Assembly: GCF_021245725.1 (NCBI RefSeq)
Contig: NZ_JAJGSX010000003.1
Span: 620,001-684,000 of the forward strand
DNA from: Pseudonocardia sp. TRM90224
GTDB taxonomy: Bacteria > Actinomycetota > Actinomycetes > Mycobacteriales > Pseudonocardiaceae
Reading direction: 5' to 3'
Length of the DNA: 64,000 nt
The notes under the pieces were generated by a model. The model was not told the origin of the DNA. It did not search any database and saw nothing but the letters and a program-made list of their open reading frames with translations. Both the position numbers and the translations under genes were made by a program. Positions 56,369-64,000 of this stretch are shown one piece after another (within the stretch, counting starts at the first letter, position 1; each line of letters starts with the position of its first letter).

Positions 56369-57613
56369 ATGAACCGACGAGCCTTCCTCACGTCCGCCCT
56401 GGCCGCCGCATTGACCGCCGGTTGCGGGTTCAGCACCGTCCGGCCGCCCGACGCCCGGCGCGCAGCCGGCGTCGACCGGTCCGCCGTCGACCCGGTGGTG
56501 CCCACCGCGCCGGTCGTCGACGGGCTGGTCGCGTTCGGGTCGGATCTCGGCAGAGCGCTGGCCGACCCGATGACCAACCTCGTGTTCTCCCCCGCCAGCA
56601 TCGGGTTCGCGTTCGGCATGGTGCGAGCCGGGGCGCGCGGGGCGACCGCGGACCAGATCGACGCTGCGTTCCGGTTCCCGCCGACCGGGCCGCACGCGCC
56701 GCTGAACACGATCGCGCAGGCGGTGGTCACCCCCAACGGCCTGGCCGGTCGTCCCGGCAGGCCGGCCGTCTCCGTCGCCAACGGGCTGTTCGCCCAGCAC
56801 GGCCTGCCGATCGCCGAGGCGTTCCTGCGCACGCTGGCCGGCGACTACGGAGCCGGCGTCGCCGATGTCGACTTCAGCTCGCCTGCCGCGGCCGAGCAGA
56901 TCAACGCCTGGGTGCGGGCGCAGACCGCCGAACGCATCGACAAGCTGTTCGACAAGATCGCCCCGGATACCCTGCTCGTGCTCGCGAACGCGATCTACCT
57001 GAAGGCCGACTGGCAGGTGCCGTTCGACGGGGAATCGACGACCGACGCGACGTTCACCCGCGCCGACCGCAGCACGGTGCTCGTGCCCACCATGCGCAAG
57101 TTCGGCGAGTCGATGAGCTATGCGAGCGCGCCCGGCTGGCAGGCGGTCGAGCTGCCCTACGCCGGCGACGAGCTGGTGATGTGGGTGCTCGTCCCGACCG
57201 GGCACACGCCGGCCGTCGACCTGCTCGCCCCGCCGACGCTGGCGGCGGTGCGGACCGGGCTCGTGCCGACACCGGTCGCGCTGACGCTGCCGCGCTGGGA
57301 CTTCGCCACCGACGTCAAGCTCGTCGAGCAGATGCGGAAGCTCGGGGTCGAGGTGCCGTTCTCGTCGGCCGCGGACTTCTCGGGGATCACCGACGGCGTG
57401 TTCATCAGCGCCGCGATGCACCGGGCGAACATCACGGTGAACGAGACGGGCACCGAGGCCGCCGCTGTCACCGGCATCGGTGCTGCAGGGAGCGGCCCGC
57501 CCGAGCCGCAGGCCGAGGTGCGGGCCGACCACCCCTTCGCCTTCTCGATCGTGCACAAGCCGACCGGCACGCCGCTCTTCAACGGCGTGGTCGCGGATCC
57601 GGCTGCGCGCTGA
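56369..57613 (+). CDS. Serpin-family protease inhibitor, predicted lipoprotein
   Basis: 414 residues from ATG 56369; upstream in-frame codons run through the palindrome and are rejected. Signal: MNRRAFLTSALAAALTAG then Cys, a TAGC lipobox preceded by RR, so it is anchored outside the membrane, possibly via Tat. The serpin fold is clear: TNLVFSPASIGFAFGMVRAG, LLVLANAIYLKADWQVPFDG, and the reactive-loop hinge ITVNETGTEAAAVTGIGAAG, with the small residues (T-E-A-A-A) that allow insertion as in inhibitory serpins. The C-terminal ADHPFAFSIVHKPTGTPLFN is the serpin signature. The target protease cannot be named. Confidence 0.93.
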   Translation: MNRRAFLTSALAAALTAGCGFSTVRPPDARRAAGVDRSAVDPVVPTAPVVDGLVAFGSDLGRALADPMTNLVFSPASIGFAFGMVRAGARGATADQIDAAFRFPPTGPHAPLNTIAQAVVTPNGLAGRPGRPAVSVANGLFAQHGLPIAEAFLRTLAGDYGAGVADVDFSSPAAAEQINAWVRAQTAERIDKLFDKIAPDTLLVLANAIYLKADWQVPFDGESTTDATFTRADRSTVLVPTMRKFGESMSYASAPGWQAVELPYAGDELVMWVLVPTGHTPAVDLLAPPTLAAVRTGLVPTPVALTLPRWDFATDVKLVEQMRKLGVEVPFSSAADFSGITDGVFISAAMHRANITVNETGTEAAAVTGIGAAGSGPPEPQAEVRADHPFAFSIVHKPTGTPLFNGVVADPAAR

Positions 57614-57619
57614 GCGGGC

Positions 57620-58285
57620 TCAGCGCAGTCGTGCCGCGAGCGCCGCGGCCGCTGCGCGGGGATCCGCCGCCTCCGTGATCGCCCGCACCACGACTATCCG
57701 GGTGGCGCCGGCGTCGAGCACCTCGTCGAGCCGCTGCACGTCGATGCCGCCGATCGCGAACCACGGCCGGGACGGCGCGCGTCCGGCGACCGTGCGCACC
57801 AGGTCGAGGCCCGGGGCGTGGCGGCCGGGCTTCGTCGGGGTCGGCCAGCACGGGCCGACGCAGAAGTAGTCGACGCCCGCCTCGTCGGCCGCCGTCGCCG
57901 TCTCGTCGTCGCTGTGCGACGAGCGCCCGATCACGACGTCCTCGCCGACGATCTTGCGGGCCCACTCGACCGGCAGGTCGTCCTGCCCGAGGTGCAGGAC
58001 GTCGGCGCCGGACGCGAGCGCGATGTCGGCGCGGTCGTTCACCGAGAACAGCGCGCCGTGCCGCGCGCAGGCCTCGGCGATGATCTCCAGCGCCGCCAGC
58101 TCGGCGCGCGCTTCGAGGGGGCCGTCGGCGCCCTTGTCGCGCAGCTGGACGATGTCGACACCGCCCGCGAGCGCGGCGTCGAGGAACTCCGCGAGATCGC
58201 CGCGTTCGCGGCGGGCGTCGGTGCAGAGGTACAGGCGGGCGTCGTCGAGGCGTGCGCGCAGCGCGGTTCCGTCGAGTCCAGGCAC
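57620..58285 (-). CDS. thiE: Thiamine-phosphate synthase
   Basis: 221 residues from GTG 58285. TIM-barrel enzyme joining HMP-pyrophosphate and thiazole phosphate into thiamine phosphate. ThiE motifs: [94 protein letters not shown] and [20 protein letters not shown]. It is divergent from the riboswitch-controlled thiOSG genes, and its short upstream region does not include the THI element in its own transcript. Confidence 0.96.
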   Translation of the reverse strand: MPGLDGTALRARLDDARLYLCTDARRERGDLAEFLDAALAGGVDIVQLRDKGADGPLEARAELAALEIIAEACARHGALFSVNDRADIALASGADVLHLGQDDLPVEWARKIVGEDVVIGRSSHSDDETATAADEAGVDYFCVGPCWPTPTKPGRHAPGLDLVRTVAGRAPSRPWFAIGGIDVQRLDEVLDAGATRIVVVRAITEAADPRAAAAALAARLR

Positions 58286-58324
58286 TGGAAAGACCCTACG
58301 CGGGGCGTAGGCTCGCCAGTAGGT

Positions 58325-58411
58325 GACGCACGGGAGCCCTGACGGGCTGAGAGGGGATCGATCAGATCCCGACCGTCGAACCTGATCCGGGTCATGCCGG
58401 CGCAGGGAGCG
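58325..58411 (+). ncRNA. TPP (THI-box) riboswitch upstream of thiO
   Basis: Conserved THI-box parts in order: GGGCTGAGAGGGG (58344-58356), GACCGTCGAACCTGATCC (58371-58388) and GGTCATGCCGGCGCAGGGAG (58390-58409). The thiO ribosome site GGAGGG (58411-58416) follows immediately, so TPP binding probably blocks translation initiation. A GTG start at 58421 agrees. Confidence 0.93.
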
Positions 58412-58420
58412 GAGGGTGAC

Positions 58421-60518
<2,098 letters not shown>

Positions 60519-60521
60519 CAC

Positions 60522-60582
60522 GTCGACAACGACGTAATGGCTGTTCCTGGTCCCCCCACGCAGCCAAAACGTCGTTGTCGAC
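60522..60582. repeat. Family-3 intergenic palindrome, copy B
   Basis: Left arm GTCGACAACGACGTAATGGC begins at 60522; the right arm ends GTCGTTGTCGAC at 60582, with two or three mismatches. It fills the gap between convergent thiG and the 60586-61026 gene. Copy A at 4000-4060 occupies an equivalent convergent gap, so both are placed like bidirectional terminators. Confidence 0.88.
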
Positions 60583-60585
60583 GGC

Positions 60586-61026
60586 TCATGCGGGCTGGCG
60601 GAGCCCGCGCCACCAGCCCCGGCGCTGCCGGGGGATGGACGTCGTCGTGAGCGCGGCGAGGTCGACGCCGAGGTCGCGCAGTACGAGCCCGCGGTAGTGC
60701 TCGTCGGCGGCGGCCAGTGCGGGCTCGTCGCGGTGGGCGTCGAGCAGTGCCCGCAGCGGGGCGTGCCGCTCCGCGAGCACCGTCCAGATCTCGGCGACCG
60801 CCTCGACCGGTTCCAGCTGCTGGTCCTCCAGCACGACGTCGATGCGCGCGAGCACGGCCGTGTACCAGCGGTGGTGCGCCGCGAGCAGGAACGCCGTGAC
60901 GTCGCCGAACTCCGCGACCACCTCGTCGAGGTGGGTGACGGCGGGCTGCCCGGACGCCTCGACGTCGGCGAGCACGGCCTTGAGCAGCGCCTGGCGCCGG
61001 TGGGTCTGCTCCCACGTCGCCGACAT
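60586..61026 (-). CDS. Uncharacterised helical protein, divergent from TetR
   Basis: 146 residues from ATG 61026. Soluble, all-alpha and rich in Ala, Glu and Leu: RRQALLKAVLADVEASGQPA, FGDVTAFLLAAHHRWYTAVL, RIDVVLEDQQLEPVEAVAEI. Two adjacent His (AAHHRWY) recall four-helix metal or haemerythrin-like bundles, but I cannot assign a family. It ends PRQRRGWWRGLRQPA, a basic, aromatic tail. Divergent from the TetR gene at 61100 with a dyad and direct repeats between, so it is the likely TetR target. Confidence 0.75.
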   Translation of the reverse strand: MSATWEQTHRRQALLKAVLADVEASGQPAVTHLDEVVAEFGDVTAFLLAAHHRWYTAVLARIDVVLEDQQLEPVEAVAEIWTVLAERHAPLRALLDAHRDEPALAAADEHYRGLVLRDLGVDLAALTTTSIPRQRRGWWRGLRQPA

Positions 61027-61056
61027 GGCGTCACTCTCCTTCGGTCTGCATCTCAC

Positions 61057-61104
61057 ATACACGATGTATCTGACACTGAGTATGTCTTAGACTCCGTGTA
61101 TGTC
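61057..61104. promoter_or_regulatory. Operator-like elements between the helical protein and TetR
   Basis: ATACA-CGA-TGTAT (61057-61069) is a perfect 5-base dyad. GTATGTC occurs at 61080-61086 and 61098-61104, 18 bases apart, the second including the TetR start codon. A TetR bound here would cover both promoters. Confidence 0.55.
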
Positions 61105-61705
61105 AAGCCCGAAGAGTCGGCGTGAGCTGTACTCGGAGGCGACGCGCGCCGCCCTGCTGGAGACGGCGACGGAGATGTTCACCGAGCGCGGGTTCGCCGC
61201 CGTGTCGCTCGACGAGATCGCGACCGCGACGCAGGTCACCCGCGGCGCCGTCTACCACCACTTCGACAGCAAGAAGGCGCTGTTCGAGGCCGTGCTCGCC
61301 GTGCTGGAGATCCGCATGACCGAGCAGGTGCTCGCGGCGGCCGCGAAGGTCGAGGACCCCTGGGAGGCCGCGATCACGGCGCTCGACACGTTCCTCGACC
61401 AGTGCCGCGACCGGACCTACGGGCGCGTCTGCTGGCTCGAAGGACCGGTGGCGCTGGGTTGGGGGCGGTGGATGGAGGTCGAGAAGGTCCACGCGTTCGG
61501 CCTCGTCGAGAACTTCCTCAACGTGCTCGTCGCCGCGGGGCTCGTGCGGCCGCTGCCCGTCGAAACCGCGGCGCAGCTGATCTTCCACCTGCTCGGCGGC
61601 TCTGGCCGGGTGATCGCGGAGGCGTCGGACGCCGAGAAGGTCCGGCTGCGCGACGAGTGCTCCACGCTGATGCGCAGGATGCTCGAAGGCCTGCGCACCC
61701 GCTGA
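61100..61705 (+). CDS. TetR-family regulator
   Basis: 201 residues. DNA-binding domain: EATRAALLETATEMFTERGF, AAVSLDEIATATQVTRGAVY then HHFDSKKALFEAVLAVLEIR. The ligand domain includes TYGRVCWLEGPVALGWGRWM and AAQLIFHLLGGSGRVIAEAS, like several actinobacterial repressors of small drug- or lipid-responsive genes. It has almost no leader: no ribosome site precedes the ATG and a GTATGTC element overlaps it, so translation may be leaderless. A degenerate family-1 palindrome follows its stop. Confidence 0.92.
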   Translation: MSSPKSRRELYSEATRAALLETATEMFTERGFAAVSLDEIATATQVTRGAVYHHFDSKKALFEAVLAVLEIRMTEQVLAAAAKVEDPWEAAITALDTFLDQCRDRTYGRVCWLEGPVALGWGRWMEVEKVHAFGLVENFLNVLVAAGLVRPLPVETAAQLIFHLLGGSGRVIAEASDAEKVRLRDECSTLMRRMLEGLRTR

Positions 61706-61715
61706 CCACCCGTCC

Positions 61716-61783
61716 AACATCCCCACCGTTTTGTGCACTTGCGCGCCGTGGGAGCGCGCATCCACCCAAAACGATGGGGAAGT
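61716..61783. repeat. Family-1 intergenic palindrome, copy 5 (degenerate)
   Basis: Left AACATCCCCACCGTTTTG (61716-61733), right CAAAACGATGGGGAAGT (61767-61783): one arm base changed on each side. The inner stem GCGCGC / GCGCGC is the same type as copy 1. Directly followed by copy 6, it is the only tandem pair of the family in the window. Confidence 0.85.
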
Positions 61784-61822
61784 CCTACGGCCGGTAGAGC
61801 GCAGCCAGCCGACGACCAGTAG

Positions 61823-61892
61823 AAGGTCCCCACCGTTTTGCCTACTTGCACGCCGTTCCGGGTGTGCAGGTTGGCAAAACGGTGGGGAAGTT
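61823..61892. repeat. Family-1 intergenic palindrome, copy 6
   Basis: Arms 61823-61842 and 61873-61892 with core TCCCCACCGTTTTGCC. Central stem TTGCACgCC / GGgTGTGCAG as in copy 3. The right arm ends exactly at the MFS stop codon (61893-61895), as copy 3 ends at the amidase stop. Confidence 0.9.
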
Positions 61893-63401
61893 CTACGGCT
61901 TTCGCGTCGAGGTGCCGATGGCGGTGCGGAGCGGTACCTCGCGGATCAGCAGCACGGCGGCGAGCGTGATGAGCGAGCCGATGGCCGTGACCAGGAAGAT
62001 GTGGCCGATCGCGTCGCCGTACGCCGCCCGCGCCGCGGCGGCCTGCGCGACGGGCAGCGAGGCGAGTTCGCCGAGATTGGCCGCGCTGCCGACCTGCAGG
62101 CTGAGCAGCACACCCATCACGGTGACGCCGATCGTGCCGCCGAGCGAGCGCAGGAACGCGACGAGCGCGCTCGCGGCGCCGACGTCGCGGATGTCGACGG
62201 TGTTCTGCACGGCGAGCACGAGGTTCTGCATCGTCATGCCGACGCCGAGCCCGAGGATCACCAGGAACGCGCCGACTTCGGGGATCGACGTCGTGTGGTC
62301 GATCGTCGAGAGCAGCACCAACCCCGCGGTGATCATGAAGGCGCCCGCGACGAGGTAGCGCTTCCACCGCCCGTACCGCGTGATCAGCTGGCCGGAGCCG
62401 GTGGAGCCGGCGAGCAGCCCGCCGATCAGCGGCAACGTGAGCAGGCCCGCCGTCGTCGGGTCGTACGAGCGGGCGATCTGGAAGTACTGGCCGAGGAACA
62501 CGCTCCCGCCGAACATCACCAGCCCGACGACGAGGCTCGCGAGCACCGAGAGCACCACCGTCCGCTCCTTGAACAGCGTCAGCGGCACCACCGGCTCCGG
62601 CACCCGCGCCTCGACGACGAGCGCCGCGACCAGCGCCGCCACCCCGAGCCCGGCCAGCACGAACGACGTGGTCGAGCCCCACGCGAACTGCGCGCCGGCC
62701 AGCGAGACCCACACGAGCAACGTCGACACCCCGCCGGCGATCAACGCCGCGCCGATGTAGTCGAGCCGCACCTCGCGCGGCGGGGTCGGCACGTGCAGCG
62801 TGCGCTGCAGCACCACGAGCGAGACGAGCGCGATCGGCACGCCGACGAAGAAGCACCAGCGCCAGCCGAGCCACGGCGTGCCGACGAGCAGCCCGCCGGC
62901 GAGCGGCCCCGAGACGGTCGCGGCGGCGAGCACGGCGCCCAGGTATCCGGAGTAGCGGCCGCGCTCACGCGGCGGGATGAGCGCGGCGATGACCACCTGG
63001 GTCAGCGCCTGCAGCCCGCCGGCCCCGACGCCCTGCACGGCGCGCCAGCCGATCAGCCAGCCCATCGAGCCGGCGAGGCCCGCGCCGATCGAGCCCCCGA
63101 CGAAGATCAGGATCGCGATCTGGACCAGCAGCTTCTTGCTGAACAGGTCGGCGAGCTTGCCCCAGATCGGCGTCGACGCCGTGGTGGTCAGCAGCGTCGC
63201 GGTGACGACCCACGTGTAGCTGGTCTGCGAGCCGTGCAGGTCGGCGACGATCGTGGGGAGCGCGTTGGAGACGATCGTGCTGGAGACGATCGCGACGAAC
63301 ATGACGAGCAGCAGGCCGCTCAGCGCGGTCAGGATCTCGCGGTGCGAGCGCGTGGGTTCGGGCCCGGCGGCGACGTCCGGGCGGGTCGACACCGAGGTCA
63401 C
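61893..63401 (-). CDS. DHA2-type (EmrB/QacA) MFS efflux transporter
   Basis: 502 residues from GTG 63401, overlapping the MarR stop in GTGA. About fourteen membrane segments. Motifs: SNALPTIVADLHGSQTSYTW, GKLADLFSKKLLVQIAILIF (motif A), RAVQGVGAGGLQALTQVVIA (motif B), GYLGAVLAAATVSGPLAGGL (motif C) and WLGWRWCFFVGVPIALVSLV. The family exports drugs and toxic compounds by proton antiport. The adjacent MarR gene makes a standard self-controlled efflux operon. Confidence 0.94.
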   Translation of the reverse strand: MTSVSTRPDVAAGPEPTRSHREILTALSGLLLVMFVAIVSSTIVSNALPTIVADLHGSQTSYTWVVTATLLTTTASTPIWGKLADLFSKKLLVQIAILIFVGGSIGAGLAGSMGWLIGWRAVQGVGAGGLQALTQVVIAALIPPRERGRYSGYLGAVLAAATVSGPLAGGLLVGTPWLGWRWCFFVGVPIALVSLVVLQRTLHVPTPPREVRLDYIGAALIAGGVSTLLVWVSLAGAQFAWGSTTSFVLAGLGVAALVAALVVEARVPEPVVPLTLFKERTVVLSVLASLVVGLVMFGGSVFLGQYFQIARSYDPTTAGLLTLPLIGGLLAGSTGSGQLITRYGRWKRYLVAGAFMITAGLVLLSTIDHTTSIPEVGAFLVILGLGVGMTMQNLVLAVQNTVDIRDVGAASALVAFLRSLGGTIGVTVMGVLLSLQVGSAANLGELASLPVAQAAAARAAYGDAIGHIFLVTAIGSLITLAAVLLIREVPLRTAIGTSTRKP

Positions 63402-63895
63402 GACGTGATCGCCACCGTCTCGTCGTGCGTGAGCATGCCTTCGTAGTCGGCGGCGTGCGTTTCGAGCTCCTCGGAGAGGGCGTTGACGAGCCGTGCCGTC
63501 GCGCGGACGTCCGCCGTCGGGCTGCGGGACAGCGCCCCGCGCAGCCATTCCAGGCGCACCCGTCGCGCGCCTTCGAGCACTTCGAGGCCCGCCGGGGTGA
63601 GGCGGACGAGGCTCGCGCGGCCGTCGAGCGGGTCGGGCCTGCGGCACACGAGGTGCTTGCGCTGGAGCTCGCCGATCTGCCGGCTGATCACCGACTGGTC
63701 GACGCCGCGCAGCTCCGCGATCTCGCTGAGCCGCCGTTCCCCTTCACCGATGGTGCGAGCCATCTCCAGCACGGCGAGCGTCGTCTGCGAGGTACCGGTG
63801 ACGTGGCGGCTGACGCCACGCCAGGTGCGTACGAGCGCGACAACGGCGTCGCCCAGCTCGTCGACCGCCTGGTCGCTCTCGCTGGTCGTTTGCAT
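63398..63895 (-). CDS. MarR-family transcriptional regulator
   Basis: 165 residues from ATG 63895. MarR winged helix: RRLSEIAELRGVDQSVISRQ then IGELQRKHLVCRRPDPLDGR and ASLVRLTPAGLEVLEGARR (wing). It overlaps the MFS gene by four bases and lies first in the operon, so it probably represses the operon and itself. A TTGCAT-N18-TATAGT promoter on the minus strand ends eight bases before the ATG, so the transcript is probably leaderless. A nested dyad covers this promoter. Confidence 0.93.
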   Translation of the reverse strand: MQTTSESDQAVDELGDAVVALVRTWRGVSRHVTGTSQTTLAVLEMARTIGEGERRLSEIAELRGVDQSVISRQIGELQRKHLVCRRPDPLDGRASLVRLTPAGLEVLEGARRVRLEWLRGALSRSPTADVRATARLVNALSEELETHAADYEGMLTHDETVAITS

Positions 63896-63929
63896 GCGAC
63901 AACTATATACCCGAATGGTTGTACCATGC
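63892..63929 (-). promoter_or_regulatory. MarR operator and promoter dyad
   Basis: Nested dyad GCATG-cg-ACAAC (63892-63903) with GTTGT-ac-CATGC (63918-63929). On the minus strand TTGCAT and TATAGT, 18 bases apart, form the promoter of the MarR-MFS operon and lie within the dyad, so a bound MarR dimer would block RNA polymerase. Confidence 0.7.
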
Positions 63930-63934
63930 AACGG

Positions 63935-64000
63935 TCATTCGACCTGGGCGACCGTCTCCCGGTGGCGCTTCGCGAGCTGCTGGTAGATCGACGGGTTGCC
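63935..64000 (-). CDS. C-terminal end of an unidentified protein (partial)
   Basis: A minus-strand frame enters from the right edge and ends with TGA at 63935-63937, reading GNPSIYQQLAKRHRETVAQV then E. Only 21 residues are seen, so the product cannot be named. The gene would lie upstream of the MarR gene on the same strand. Confidence 0.5.
   Translation of the reverse strand, partial: GNPSIYQQLAKRHRETVAQVE

Noticed and set aside
58394-58420. An upstream ATG start for thiO.
   Set aside because: It lies within conserved riboswitch sequence, while GTG 58421 has a proper ribosome site.

Overview
The window looks like a chromosomal segment of a free-living, high-GC actinobacterium, most likely of the Pseudonocardiaceae type. 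That assignment is an inference from the G+C-rich codons (third positions almost always G or C), frequent GTG/TTG starts, ectABCD, otsAB, an L,D-transpeptidase and many TetR, LysR, LuxR and MarR regulators. I see no insertion sequence, prophage, CRISPR array or replication origin. Genes are short units on both strands, many paired with a divergent regulator.

Region by region. 1-5.8 kb: a zinc-type ABC importer operon (minus strand) behind a Zur-like dyad, an orphan LacI-type repressor with its own palindrome, and a TetR/small-protein divergent pair with three tandem operator-like sites. 5.8-9.9 kb: otsA-otsB (trehalose), a ThrE-type exporter and YidD. 9.98-10.95 kb: tRNA-Thr(TGT) followed by decayed mobile-element debris (integrase N-terminus, HsdM N-terminus). 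11-17.7 kb: AraC regulator, VOC protein, AlkZ-like winged-helix protein, DUF5134/PepSY membrane pair, a deletion scar joining two truncated genes, and an MDR oxidoreductase. 17.7-19.4 kb: an AbiE-type toxin-antitoxin remnant (toxin truncated), a small secreted protein and a flavin-monooxygenase tail fragment. 19.4-26.3 kb: serine hydrolase/amidohydrolase divergent pair, LysR, DinB protein, two unknown acidic small proteins, and a cation-efflux/CmtR-like metal module. 26.3-38.7 kb: DUF899 protein, a large LuxR-type STAND ATPase, a GlxA-type regulator, a second small secreted protein, a DedA-like protein, methyltransferase, LysR/MFS pair, and an MDR oxidoreductase/TetR pair. 38.7-49.6 kb: L,D-transpeptidase, LAL-type LuxR regulator, SnoaL/SGNH/methyltransferase operon, peroxiredoxin/TetR pair, DUF3800-like protein, amidase, frameshifted enoyl-CoA hydratase and an SDR. 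49.8-53 kb: the complete ectABCD operon for ectoine and 5-hydroxyectoine. 53-57.6 kb: SGNH hydrolase, DUF3159 membrane protein, two unknowns, and a lipoprotein serpin. 57.6-60.5 kb: thiE divergent from a TPP riboswitch and thiOSG. 60.5-64 kb: TetR pair, and a MarR/MFS efflux operon.

The most unusual signal is not in the genes. Four distinct families of long intergenic palindromes (6, 4, 2 and 2 copies) sit mostly at gene 3' ends. In family 1 the outer arms are nearly invariant while the central stems differ in sequence yet still pair. Both family-4 copies lie just downstream of two paralogous small secreted proteins that share an exact cysteine spacing (GPY-x5-C-x17-C-x6-W). The window also records genome decay: a tRNA-linked element remnant, a truncated toxin, a double-truncation deletion scar and a frameshifted enoyl-CoA hydratase.
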